Source: DASZHJ01 sp035517495
GTDB taxonomy: Bacteria; Pseudomonadota; Alphaproteobacteria; ATCC43930; CGMCC-115725
Length of the DNA stretch: 64,000 nucleotides
Reading direction: 5' to 3'
Assembly (NCBI GenBank): GCA_035517495.1
Contig: DATIYT010000103.1
Location: 62,001 to 126,000, forward strand
A model generated the notes under the pieces. That model saw only the letters and a program-made list of their open reading frames with translations. It did no database searches and was not told the DNA's origin. This document shows positions 16,701 to 25,314 of the stretch, in pieces; position 1 is the first letter of the stretch, and every line of letters begins with the position of its first letter. The position numbers and the translations under genes were made by a program.

Positions 16701-18743
16701 GTGGCCACGAACGATCCGCTGTTGCGGGAATATCGACTGAAGCACCTGACCCTGCGCAATCGCTTCCTATCGACCGCGCACGAGCCCTTCTTCACCGAAG
16801 ACGGCATGCCCAAGGACCGCTATCGCCTCTACCACGTGGAGAAAGCGCGCGGCGGCATTGCGCTCACCATGATCGGCGGCTCGACGGTGATCGCCCCCGA
16901 CAGTCCCGCGGTGTTCGGTAATATCCTCGCCTACAAAGACGAGGTGGTGCCGTGGCTCCGGCGTCTCGCCGACGACGTGCATGGTGAAGGTGCCGCGGTC
17001 ATGATTCAGCTAACCCATCTGGGTCGGCGCACGGTCTGGAGCAGGGACGACTGGCTTCCGGTGGTGGCGCCTTCGCCGGTGCGCGAGCCCGCCCATCGCG
17101 CTTTCCCCAAGACCATCGAGGATTGGGATATCGCGCGCATTCATCGCCACTATGCCGACGCCGCGGAGCGTTGCCGGAGCGCGGGTCTCGACGGTATCGA
17201 AATCGAATGCTACGGCCACCTTCCCGATCAGTTCTGGTCGCCCGCCACCAACAAGCGCGACGACGAGTATGGCGGCAGCCTCCAGAACCGAATGCGATTC
17301 TCGCTGGAGATGCTGCGCGCTATCCGCGCCCGGATCGGACCCGCCTTCATCATGGGCGTGCGAATGGTCTGCGACGAGGATTGGGAGCGCGGCCTCCCCA
17401 AGGAGGAGGGCGTCGAAATCGCGCGCCGCCTCGCGGCGAGCGGACTCATTGATTTCATCAATGTGATCCGCGGCCATATCGAGAGCGACGAGGCGCTTTC
17501 GCACGTGATCCCCGGCACGGGCGCGCGTTCAGCGCCGCATCTCGATTTCGCGGGCGAGGTGCGCAGCGCCACGCGCTTTCCGGTGTTCCATGCGGCGCGC
17601 ATCCAAGACGTCGCGACCGCCCGTCATGCGATCGAGAGCGGCAAACTCGATATGGTCGGTATGACTCGGGCGCACCTCGCCGATCCACACATCGCGCGCA
17701 AGGTTATGGCGGGTCGTGAGCACGAAATTCGCCCGTGCGTCGGTATGGCTTACTGTATCGACCGCATCTACGCCGGCGGCGATGCGCTTTGCATCCACAA
17801 CGCCGCGACCGGACGCGAAGCGACCATGCCGCACGTGGTCGAACGCGGCTTGGGCCCGCGCAAGAAGGTCGTTGTGGTGGGGGCGGGTCCGGGAGGGCTC
17901 GAGGCGGCGCGCGTTGCCGCGGCGCGGGGACACAACGTGGTGCTGCTAGAGGCGGCGGACCGGGCGGGCGGTCAGCTATTGCTGGCAGCAGGATTGAAGC
18001 GCCGCCGCGAGGTGCTCGGCATCGTCGATTGGCGGCTTGCGGAATGCGCGCGCGACGGGGTCGAGCTGCGGCTCAACACGCTCGCCGAGAAATCGCACGT
18101 GCTCGCCGAAAATCCGGACCTGGTGGTGATCGCGACCGGCGGCTTGCCCAACACGTCATTCCTCGACGCGGGGGGCGAGCTTGCCACCACGAGCTGGGAC
18201 ATTTTGTCGGGAGCCGCGAAGCCTGCGGAGTCCGTGCTGCTCTTCGACGACAATGGCGCGCATCCCGGAATGACCGCTGCCGAGTTCGTCGCCGAGGCGG
18301 GATCGGCACTGGAGATCGTGACACCTGAGCGCGTGCTTGCGCCGGAAGTCGGCGGGACCAACTATCCCGGCTATTTCAGGGCCTTCGCACGCCATGGGGT
18401 CACCGTCTCCCTGAACCTGCGCCTCGAGCGCATCCGGCGCGAGGGCAACCGCCTGGTGGCGACGCTCTACAGCGAGTATGACCGCTCGCGATGCGAGCGT
18501 CGCGTCGATCAGGTGGTGGTGGAGCATGGAACCTTGCCGCTGGACGATCTCTACTTCGAGCTGAAGCCGGACTCGCGCAATCTCGGCGAGCTCGATCACG
18601 CGGCGCTAGTCGCCAACCGCCCGCAGCGGCTCGAGCGAAATCCCGACGGCAAGTACCAGCTCTTCCGCATTGGCGATGCGGTGGCGTCACGCAACATTCA
18701 CGCCGCCGTGTTCGACGCGCTGCGGCTGCTGAAGGACCTCTGA
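16701..18743 (+). CDS. TMADH/old-yellow-enzyme-like flavin oxidoreductase (N-demethylase type)
   Basis: 680 residues from a GTG at 16701 with AAGGAG upstream. An FMN TIM barrel covers about 1-340 and is followed by an iron-sulfur segment and FAD/NAD-type Rossmann domains (VVVGAGPGGLEAARVAA at about 391). This is the architecture of trimethylamine dehydrogenase, 2,4-dienoyl-CoA reductase and N-methylproline demethylase. The cluster segment reads CVGMAYCIDRIYAGGDALC, so C346, C352 and C364 are kept but the second ligand is Met349. The stop overlaps the Mo-hydroxylase large-subunit start (TGATG), which ties the two activities together. A role in demethylating an N-methyl amino acid is likely but not proved. 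Confidence 0.85.
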   Translation: MATNDPLLREYRLKHLTLRNRFLSTAHEPFFTEDGMPKDRYRLYHVEKARGGIALTMIGGSTVIAPDSPAVFGNILAYKDEVVPWLRRLADDVHGEGAAVMIQLTHLGRRTVWSRDDWLPVVAPSPVREPAHRAFPKTIEDWDIARIHRHYADAAERCRSAGLDGIEIECYGHLPDQFWSPATNKRDDEYGGSLQNRMRFSLEMLRAIRARIGPAFIMGVRMVCDEDWERGLPKEEGVEIARRLAASGLIDFINVIRGHIESDEALSHVIPGTGARSAPHLDFAGEVRSATRFPVFHAARIQDVATARHAIESGKLDMVGMTRAHLADPHIARKVMAGREHEIRPCVGMAYCIDRIYAGGDALCIHNAATGREATMPHVVERGLGPRKKVVVVGAGPGGLEAARVAAARGHNVVLLEAADRAGGQLLLAAGLKRRREVLGIVDWRLAECARDGVELRLNTLAEKSHVLAENPDLVVIATGGLPNTSFLDAGGELATTSWDILSGAAKPAESVLLFDDNGAHPGMTAAEFVAEAGSALEIVTPERVLAPEVGGTNYPGYFRAFARHGVTVSLNLRLERIRREGNRLVATLYSEYDRSRCERRVDQVVVEHGTLPLDDLYFELKPDSRNLGELDHAALVANRPQRLERNPDGKYQLFRIGDAVASRNIHAAVFDALRLLKDL

Positions 18744-21079
18744 TGAGCGAGCAAGGCATCGGCGCTCGCGTGCCGCGCAAGGAAGACGCGCGGCACCTGC
18801 ACGGGCGCGGCAATTTCGTCTCGGACATGATCCTGCCGGGACAGCAGGAGATCGCCTACCTGCGCAGCCCGGTTGCCCATGGCCGGCTCATGCAGGTGCG
18901 CAAGCCGCGGGGATACGAGCACGCGGTATTCTTGCGCGAGGATATGGATGACGTGCTTCCGATCGTCGCGCGCTCGACGCTTCCGGGTTATCGCGTATCC
19001 GAGCAACATCCGCTGGCGCACGGCAAGGTCCGCTTTGTCGGCGAGCCGATCGCGATGGTGGCGGCGTCGTCGCGCGCCGAGGCCGAGGACATCGCCGAAG
19101 CGATCGAGCTGGAGATCGAGGATCTGCCGGCGCTCGTGGACGCGCATCAAGCACGCGCCGACACCACCGTTCGCCTGCATGAGGAGTGGCCGGACAATCT
19201 CTTCATTACCATGAACTACGAGAACGGGTTCGATGCGCTCGCGGCCACCGCGCCGGTGGTGGTGCGGCGCGAAGCGGCGCTCTCGCGCCAAGCCATGGTG
19301 CCGATGGAAGGAAAGGCGGTGCTCGCTTACTGGGATGAGCGCGCCGACCAGCTCATGGTCTATTCCTCGACCCAGACGCCGCACATGATCCGAATCGGGC
19401 TTGCGGAAACCTTGGGCCTCGACGACGCAATGGTTCGCGTGATCTCGCCCGACGTTGGCGGCGCTTTCGGCTACAAGTGCATCCTGCAGCCCGAGGAAAT
19501 CTGCGTCGCGTGGCTCGCGCGAAAATTCCGGCGTCCGTTCCGCTATGTGGAGGACCGGCGCGAGCATCTGATCGCCGGCGCCAATGCGCGCCAGCATCAC
19601 TATCGCATGACGGGCTATGCGGACAAGAACGGCCGTCTGCTTGCGCTCGATGCCGAGATCACCATCGACGGCGGCGCATATTCCATGTGGCCCTACACCG
19701 TGGGTCTTGAGACCGGGCAGGCCACCGGCAACCTGCCGGGCCCCTATGATTTCCGGGGATATCGCTGCAAGACCGCGTGCGTTGCCACCAACAAGCCGGG
19801 ATTTCTCCCGTACCGCGGCGTCGCGAGGACCGGTGTCTGCTTTGCGATGGAGTTGATGATCGACGCGATTGCCCGCGAAGTAGGGCGCGAGCCCTGGCAG
19901 GTTCGCCGCGACAATCTCGTGCCCGCGGCGGCGATGCCCTACGACAATGTTGCCCGCAAGCATTACGACAGCGGCGACTATCAGCGCGCCCTCGACCTCG
20001 CCCGCGAGAAGATCGATCTCGACCGTTGGCGCGCGCGTCAGCGCCGCGGCGAGAACGACGGGCGTCTGATCGGCGTGGGCTTTGCCAGCTATTGCGAGCA
20101 ATCGGCGCACGGAACCAGCGTGTTCGCGGCCTGGGGGCTGGCGCTCGTGCCGGGCTACGACCAGGCAACCGTCCGGATCACGCCCGGCGGCGGCCTCGAA
20201 ATCCGCGTGGGCGTGCATTCGCACGGACAGGGCATGGAGACAACCCTCGCGCAGGTCGCGCACGAGGCGATCGGGATCGACATCGCGCGCATCAAGGTGG
20301 TTTTGGGCGACACCGGCATCACGCCCTATTCCACGGGGACCTACGCGTCGCGCAGCATGGTGATGGCGGGAGGCGCGGTGGCGCGCGCCTGTGAGGCGTT
20401 GATTCCGCGCCTGACCCTGATCGGCGCGCATCTCATGCAGTGTGCCACCAACACCGCTCGGTATGCCAAGGGCGCTGTGACGGGACCGCAGGCCTCGGTC
20501 ACCGTCGCGGAGATCGCCGACGCCTGGTACCGCCTGCCCTATCGCTTGCCGCCCGATGTCGATTTGGGCGGCCTCGAAGCGACCATGGCGTACCGGCCGA
20601 CCGTCGATACCGGTGCGTTCAGCTATGCCTCGCACACCGCCGTGGTCGCGGTCGATCCGGCGCTCGGCGAGGTGGAGATCCTCGATTACGTCATCGTCGA
20701 GGATTGCGGCACCATCGTGAACCCTATGGTCGTCGAAGGGCAAATGCTCGGCGGGGCCGCACAGGGGATCGGCACCGCGCTTTACGAGGAAAGCACTTAT
20801 GATGCGAACGGCCAGCCGCTTGCCTCCACCTTCGCCGATTACCTGCTGCCGGGCGCAACGGAAATACCGGCAATGCGAATTTTCCATTTGGAGACTCCCT
20901 CGCCCTACACCGCCTTCGGCATGAAGGGCATGGGCGAGGGTGGCGCGATCGCGCCGCCGGCCGCGATCTTCAACGCCGTCAACGACGCGCTGCGCGGACT
21001 CGGTGTCGAGATGACGGAGACACCGCTAAGCCCGAAGCGACTGCTCGCGGCGATTGAGCGCGCCAAGGCCCCCGCATGA
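18743..21079 (+). CDS. Molybdenum hydroxylase large subunit (CoxL/xanthine-dehydrogenase family) A
   Basis: 778 residues. It binds the molybdopterin-cytosine-dinucleotide-type cofactor and performs substrate hydroxylation with water as oxygen source. The N-terminal VPRKEDARHLHGRGNFVSD, PDVGGAFGYK and the C-terminal GMGEGGAIAPP with catalytic E732 are the family hallmarks. The active-site loop reads YRGVAR, so the Cys-containing AYRCSFR loop of true CO dehydrogenase is absent and CO oxidation is unlikely; a heterocycle or aldehyde is expected. It is translationally coupled to the TMADH-like gene upstream and to the FAD subunit downstream (ATGA). It closely resembles the large subunit at 51629-53986. 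Confidence 0.92.
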   Translation: MSEQGIGARVPRKEDARHLHGRGNFVSDMILPGQQEIAYLRSPVAHGRLMQVRKPRGYEHAVFLREDMDDVLPIVARSTLPGYRVSEQHPLAHGKVRFVGEPIAMVAASSRAEAEDIAEAIELEIEDLPALVDAHQARADTTVRLHEEWPDNLFITMNYENGFDALAATAPVVVRREAALSRQAMVPMEGKAVLAYWDERADQLMVYSSTQTPHMIRIGLAETLGLDDAMVRVISPDVGGAFGYKCILQPEEICVAWLARKFRRPFRYVEDRREHLIAGANARQHHYRMTGYADKNGRLLALDAEITIDGGAYSMWPYTVGLETGQATGNLPGPYDFRGYRCKTACVATNKPGFLPYRGVARTGVCFAMELMIDAIAREVGREPWQVRRDNLVPAAAMPYDNVARKHYDSGDYQRALDLAREKIDLDRWRARQRRGENDGRLIGVGFASYCEQSAHGTSVFAAWGLALVPGYDQATVRITPGGGLEIRVGVHSHGQGMETTLAQVAHEAIGIDIARIKVVLGDTGITPYSTGTYASRSMVMAGGAVARACEALIPRLTLIGAHLMQCATNTARYAKGAVTGPQASVTVAEIADAWYRLPYRLPPDVDLGGLEATMAYRPTVDTGAFSYASHTAVVAVDPALGEVEILDYVIVEDCGTIVNPMVVEGQMLGGAAQGIGTALYEESTYDANGQPLASTFADYLLPGATEIPAMRIFHLETPSPYTAFGMKGMGEGGAIAPPAAIFNAVNDALRGLGVEMTETPLSPKRLLAAIERAKAPA

Positions 21080-21903
21080 AGGCGGCGGCATTCGACTACG
21101 CGCGGCCTCGAACACTCGACGAAGCGGTCGCTCTCCTCGCCGACGGGAATGGTGCGGCAAAGGTGCTCGCGGGTGGACAGTCGCTGGGCCCAATGCTGAA
21201 TCTGCGGTTGGCTCGGCCACGCCTTCTGGTGGACATCTCGCGCCTGCCGGAGCTGCGCCGGATGCACGAGGCCGACGACCATTGGGAGATCGGCGGCGGC
21301 GTGACCCATGCGGAGATCGAGGACGCTGGCGCCCGTTTGCGCGGCGCCGAGGTGCTCGCGCGTGTCGCAGGCGGCATCGCCTATCGTTCCGTGCGCAATC
21401 GCGGCACCATCGGCGGCAGCGTCGCCCACGCCGATCCTGCGGGGGATTGGCTCGTGGTATTGGCGTCGCTCGGCGCTTCGATCCGTGCGCGCGGTCCCGC
21501 GGGCGAGCGCGATGTTTCGTCCGATCGGGTGATGAAAGCCGCCTTCACCACCGAGCTGCGCGATGACGAGATCATCGCGACGGTGCGGGTGCCGAAACTC
21601 GCATCGGCTGCCCGGTTCGGCTATTTCAAGTTCTGCCGCAAAGCCGGTGAATTTCCGGAGGCGAGTGCTGCCGTGTTGCTCGATCCGGAGCGAAGATCGG
21701 CGCGGGTTTTCCTGGGTGCACTCGAGGGCGCGCCGCGGCCGCTGCCGGAGCTCGCGCAAGCGCTGATACACCAGGGCGCCGCCGCTGCCATTGAAACGGC
21801 GGCAGTCGATGCCGTGCGCGGCATCGGCGATTTCGATGCACCGGAGTTGAGGATGCGCGCGGCGGTATTGCGGCGCGCGCTCAGCCAGGCATTCCCGCAA
21901 TGA
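21076..21903 (+). CDS. Molybdenum hydroxylase FAD-binding (medium) subunit A
   Basis: 275 residues of the CoxM/PCMH FAD family. MKAAAFDYARPRTLDEAVALL and AKVLAGGQSLGPMLNLRLARP form the first FAD motif; RSVRNRGTIGGSVAHADPAGDW is the second, contacting the flavin pyrophosphate. The subunit passes electrons from the iron-sulfur centres to an acceptor. The start lies in the ATGA overlap with the large-subunit stop, and the stop overlaps the small-subunit start in the same way. Subunit order L-M-S is the same as in the second operon at 49738-53986. Confidence 0.92.
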   Translation: MKAAAFDYARPRTLDEAVALLADGNGAAKVLAGGQSLGPMLNLRLARPRLLVDISRLPELRRMHEADDHWEIGGGVTHAEIEDAGARLRGAEVLARVAGGIAYRSVRNRGTIGGSVAHADPAGDWLVVLASLGASIRARGPAGERDVSSDRVMKAAFTTELRDDEIIATVRVPKLASAARFGYFKFCRKAGEFPEASAAVLLDPERRSARVFLGALEGAPRPLPELAQALIHQGAAAAIETAAVDAVRGIGDFDAPELRMRAAVLRRALSQAFPQ

Positions 21904-23048
21904 CCGCGATTTCGCTCACGGTCAATGGGCGTCGGGTTAAGGCCGAGGTGGCGCCGCGCACGCATCTCGCCGATTTCCTGCGCGAGCATCTGCGGCTCAC
22001 CGGCACCCATCTGGGCTGCGAGCATGGCGTCTGTGGCGCCTGCACGGTACTGGTCGAGGATAAGCCGGTTCGCGCGTGCATCACCTATGCCGTTGCCTGC
22101 GACGGGTTCGACGTGCGCACCATCGAGGGCTTCGAGGACGACGGGGTGATGGCGGAGCTGCGAACGGCATTCTCGCGTGAACACGGGCTGCAATGCGGCT
22201 TCTGTACCGCGGGGATGCTGATCATGGCGCGCGACGTCGTGCGGCGGTTGCCTGGCGCGGACGAACGCCGTATCCGAGCCGAGCTCGCGGGCAATCTCTG
22301 CCGGTGCACCGGGTATCTCGGGATCGTTCGGGCGGTGACCAGTGTCGGGGGAGAAGGGCATAAGTCTGTTTCTGCTCCCAGCGAAGTGCCTCGACCAGAA
22401 ATAACAGCCGCGCCGGCTCCGGTGGCAGCCGCTGCCGCGATGCCTCTCGCGCCCGTCTCACGATCGTCAACGGCTGTAAACGAGACCAAGACCCGCGATG
22501 CCCGCACGCATATCGAGGAAAGCTTTGTGGTCCTGGCGCCGCTCGCCGCCGCATGGGCGGCGCTTGCGGATTTTCCGGCGGTTGCGCAGTGCCTCCCCGG
22601 TGCCGAGCTGACCGAGCACACCGTGGATTCGGCGCGCGGGCGCCTCAAGGTGAAGATCGGCCCGATCGCCGCCAGTTTCGCGGGGTCGGCCACGGTGCGG
22701 CGCGACGAGCCGTCGCACACCGCGGAGGTCAAGGGTGCCGGTAGCGACGGTCTCTCGCACACGCGCACGCGCGGCGACCTCACTTATCGCCTCGTGACGG
22801 AAGGACCGGAGCGGACCCGCGTCGAGGTGGCGCTCGATTACGATCTCCAGGGGCCGCTCGCGCAATTCGCGCGCTCCAGCCTCGCGCGCGATCTCGCGGC
22901 GCGGATTATGGCGGAGTTCGCGGCAAATCTGAACGCGAGGCTGGGTGCCGGCGCAACGGAGGTCCGGCCTCAAGCGGCATCGCTCAACGTTTTCCAGTTG
23001 CTCTGGCAGGTGCTTCGGGAGCGGCTCGGTTGGCTCTTCGGTCGGTAA
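21900..23048 (+). CDS. Fusion of Mo-hydroxylase [2Fe-2S] small subunit with CoxG-like SRPBCC domain A
   Basis: 382 residues, more than twice the usual small subunit. Residues 1-145 are the CoxS part: C40, C45, C48 and C60 bind the plant-type cluster, and C99, C102, C134 and C136 bind the second cluster. An Ala/Pro-rich linker (about 150-200) leads to a CoxG-like SRPBCC domain (about 204-350, with FVVLAPLAAAWAALADFPAVAQCLPGA-type entry and DYDLQGPLAQFARS). The chain ends in a short amphipathic tail, NVFQLLWQVLRERLGWLFGR. CoxG proteins are linked to membrane attachment and quinone handling of CO dehydrogenase, so the fusion may dock the enzyme at the membrane. A homologue with the same layout is at 49738. 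Confidence 0.9.
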   Translation: MTAISLTVNGRRVKAEVAPRTHLADFLREHLRLTGTHLGCEHGVCGACTVLVEDKPVRACITYAVACDGFDVRTIEGFEDDGVMAELRTAFSREHGLQCGFCTAGMLIMARDVVRRLPGADERRIRAELAGNLCRCTGYLGIVRAVTSVGGEGHKSVSAPSEVPRPEITAAPAPVAAAAAMPLAPVSRSSTAVNETKTRDARTHIEESFVVLAPLAAAWAALADFPAVAQCLPGAELTEHTVDSARGRLKVKIGPIAASFAGSATVRRDEPSHTAEVKGAGSDGLSHTRTRGDLTYRLVTEGPERTRVEVALDYDLQGPLAQFARSSLARDLAARIMAEFAANLNARLGAGATEVRPQAASLNVFQLLWQVLRERLGWLFGR

Positions 23049-23049
23049 A

Positions 23050-23550
23050 TCACACGGGAAACACCAGCGCCGTATCGATCATCAGGGAATCGTAGACGCA
23101 AATCCGCTCCTTGAGGCGAAGTCCGCCCTCCCGACGCGCGAAGCGATCATGATAGCGTCCCACCTGTTGCAAGGTGGTTTTCTCGTCGACCAGGGTTTCA
23201 AAGAGGGTGTAGTTGGCGGTCGCCGCGATCTCGCCCGTGGCCGAGAGGCCGAGCACGCGCACATTGCTCACCTGGTGCAAAAGATAGCGCGGCGCGAACA
23301 TCGTGGTCTTGGCGATGGCGAGCGCGCGGTCGCGGAGCATGGCGATGCCCTCGCAGTGGACGAGCCCGACCGGCAAGCCGGCATCGGCGTTCTCGCGCCC
23401 GGTGATCCGATAGATTGCGTCCTCGGTGAAGAAGCGCGGCCATTCCTCCACCTGGCCCGCGTCGAGCACTGCCGCATACTCGCTGTTGAACTCCTCGATC
23501 TCCAGCCGAAGCTCGCGCAGGTTCGGCGCCGGGCCGACGCCCTCGCCCAT
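23050..23550 (-). CDS. Aromatic-ring-hydroxylating dioxygenase beta subunit
   Basis: 166 residues, NTF2/SnoaL-like fold of ring-hydroxylating dioxygenase small subunits. EFNSEYAAVLDAGQVEEWPRFFTEDAIYRI at the N-terminus, followed by LLHQVSNVRV and VGRYHDRFARREGGLRLKER, is the usual pattern of the beta chain, which is structural and helps shape the alpha3beta3 hexamer. Its ATG shares a base with the alpha stop (TGATG-type coupling), so alpha and beta are made together. One base separates its stop from the 3' end of the CoxS-CoxG gene on the opposite strand. Confidence 0.88.
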   Translation of the reverse strand: MGEGVGPAPNLRELRLEIEEFNSEYAAVLDAGQVEEWPRFFTEDAIYRITGRENADAGLPVGLVHCEGIAMLRDRALAIAKTTMFAPRYLLHQVSNVRVLGLSATGEIAATANYTLFETLVDEKTTLQQVGRYHDRFARREGGLRLKERICVYDSLMIDTALVFPV

Positions 23551-24815
23551 CAGAGGCCCATCACGTCGCGATAGTGGCGATAGAGCGAGCGGATCGCGGC
23601 TTCGGTGATGATATGTTCGGTGGTGCCCTCTTCGCTGCCGCCCAATGCCACCACCGATTCCTCCGAGCTTGAGCGCTGCATGCCCTGCTGCACGAAGCGC
23701 ATCGCCTCGTTGTCCTCGATGCCGAGGAAGCCCGAGGGGCCCATCAGGTTGCCTTGGCGCAGCCGGTGCCGCGTCATCTCCTCGCTATCGCCCTCGTAGC
23801 CGAACATGGTCCAGATCATCAGGAATTCATTGGGGCCGCGCGGCACGATTTGACGTACCCCCAAGGTGTTGAGCTCGCGCTGCACCACGAAATTGGGCCA
23901 GATCGTCTGCATCGTGACCGACCACGGCGAATCGAATTCGCGCACATAGTCGAGGAAGCGGGGGTCGTTGAGGCGCAAGGTGTCGGAGAAAGCGCGCATC
24001 TCCTTCCTCGATGCGCTGTCGACCTTGGGCCCCTCCGGTGGCCGCGCCGATGCCATGGTGCCGTGACGGCCGGAAGCATCAACCACCATCGCGGACTTGT
24101 TGCCGGCCACTAGAAGCCCGAATGTCACCAGGAACGCATGCAACAAGGTCGCATGATAGGGGTCTTTCAGATTCTCGTGGTACATCTTCCAATTCGCGGG
24201 CACGGTATTGCGGTAATAGCCCAAGAGCTTCAATTTCCGCCCGTCGAAAGTCGCATCGAAATCGCGCAGGATCTCCGGTCCAAGATAGGATTCGAGACTC
24301 TCCATATCGGGATCAAACGAGGCGAACACCACGCCGCGGCGCGTCGTGACCTTGAGCTTGCGCAGTCCATGCTCTTCGAGCCGGAAATTCTTGGGCATGC
24401 CGCCTTTGTTCTGAATCCCGCGCCGGAACGGAACCGCCGCGAGATTGCCCGCGAGATCGTAGGTCCATTGGTGATAGGGACAGACCAACTCGGTCGCCTT
24501 GCCGACATGGGCGCGGCAGAGCTCGGCGCCGCGATGCGCGCAGCGATTCTCGAACACGTGGATCGCGCCCTCGCGGTCGCGCGTCACCACCACCGGCGTC
24601 GGCCCGACGAAGCTGCGCTTGAATGAACCGGGCTCCGGCAGCTCCGCTTCCAGTGCCACGAAATTCCAGGTGCGACCGTGGAAAATGCGCTCGATCTCGC
24701 GCCGGTAGATTTCTTCGCTCGTATAAACCCAGTCGGGGATGCGGCTCAGCCCCTCTGCGGGCCAGCGGAGCTCTGTCGCGGTGTCGTTGGGTCTTTCGGG
24801 CACACTGTCGGGCAT
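23550..24815 (-). CDS. Rieske aromatic-ring-hydroxylating dioxygenase alpha subunit
   Basis: 421 residues; AGGAG precedes the ATG. Rieske ligands are C92/H94 (RCAHRG) and C112/H115 (CPYHQW). The iron site is ENLKDPYHATLLHAF, with bridging D218 and ligands H221 and H226. The Asp bridge and the adjacent beta subunit make it a classical alpha/beta dioxygenase of the anthranilate/terephthalate/benzoate kind, unlike the three Glu-type Rieske proteins elsewhere in the window. It probably dihydroxylates an aromatic carboxylate. No ferredoxin, reductase or cis-diol dehydrogenase is nearby. The 124-base spacer upstream is divergent with the ABM gene. Confidence 0.9.
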   Translation of the reverse strand: MPDSVPERPNDTATELRWPAEGLSRIPDWVYTSEEIYRREIERIFHGRTWNFVALEAELPEPGSFKRSFVGPTPVVVTRDREGAIHVFENRCAHRGAELCRAHVGKATELVCPYHQWTYDLAGNLAAVPFRRGIQNKGGMPKNFRLEEHGLRKLKVTTRRGVVFASFDPDMESLESYLGPEILRDFDATFDGRKLKLLGYYRNTVPANWKMYHENLKDPYHATLLHAFLVTFGLLVAGNKSAMVVDASGRHGTMASARPPEGPKVDSASRKEMRAFSDTLRLNDPRFLDYVREFDSPWSVTMQTIWPNFVVQRELNTLGVRQIVPRGPNEFLMIWTMFGYEGDSEEMTRHRLRQGNLMGPSGFLGIEDNEAMRFVQQGMQRSSSEESVVALGGSEEGTTEHIITEAAIRSLYRHYRDVMGL

Positions 24816-24939
24816 GGCCTCAGCTCCTGTGGCGCTGATTGCGCTAGGATACGTCCCGGCGATACCGCACGCAAACGCGCCTCTTTGTCACGGCGCCTCC
24901 CGGCGCTATCGTCTCTTGCAGCAGGCACAGGAGGCGATG

Positions 24940-25314
24940 ATGGCGCTCGAACCGCTGGCCAAGCGCGGCCACTATTTCCATATCTACGATTTCCGGGTGC
25001 GGCCGGGGACCGGCGACGAATTCATCCGGCTCTTCGATGAGTTCGACTATTCCGACGCTAACCCCATGCACAAGTCTTCGGCGCAGGTGAAGGACGGCGT
25101 GCTCTGTCGAGATGTGAGCGATCCCGACCATTTTTACCTCGTGGGCGAGTGGGCCGATATCGAGGTGCACGCCAAAATCCGGAAACTGCTGGTGGAGATG
25201 AAGCCGGCCTTCGTCGGCTTGATCGAAGGCGGGAAGTTCGTGCCCACTTACGCCGAGATCGTCTCCAGCACGCCCCAGCACATCTTGAATGCAGCGTCGA
25301 AAGCTGGCGCCTAA
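24940..25314 (+). CDS. Antibiotic biosynthesis monooxygenase (ABM) domain protein
   Basis: Small dimeric alpha/beta-barrel type protein. Of two adjacent ATGs (24937 and 24940) the second is better spaced from AGGAGG at 24929, giving 124 residues; the longer frame upstream has no RBS. HIYDFRVRPGTGDEFIRLFDEF is the typical first strand and helix, and DPDHFYLVGEWADIEVH matches the family middle. Such proteins act as cofactor-free monooxygenases, or as heme/quinol-handling or unassigned small proteins. It diverges from the Rieske alpha/beta pair and may be co-regulated with it. Its stop overlaps the 3' end of the alpha/beta hydrolase by four bases. Confidence 0.75.
   Translation: MALEPLAKRGHYFHIYDFRVRPGTGDEFIRLFDEFDYSDANPMHKSSAQVKDGVLCRDVSDPDHFYLVGEWADIEVHAKIRKLLVEMKPAFVGLIEGGKFVPTYAEIVSSTPQHILNAASKAGA

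Noticed and set aside
18698..20887. A 729-codon antisense frame over Mo-hydroxylase large subunit A
   Set aside because: Same shadow effect; low-complexity composition and no family signal.
18743..23048. Aerobic CO dehydrogenase
   Set aside because: The large subunit lacks the Cys-containing active-site loop of true CoxL (here YRGVAR), and no coxDEF maturation genes are present.
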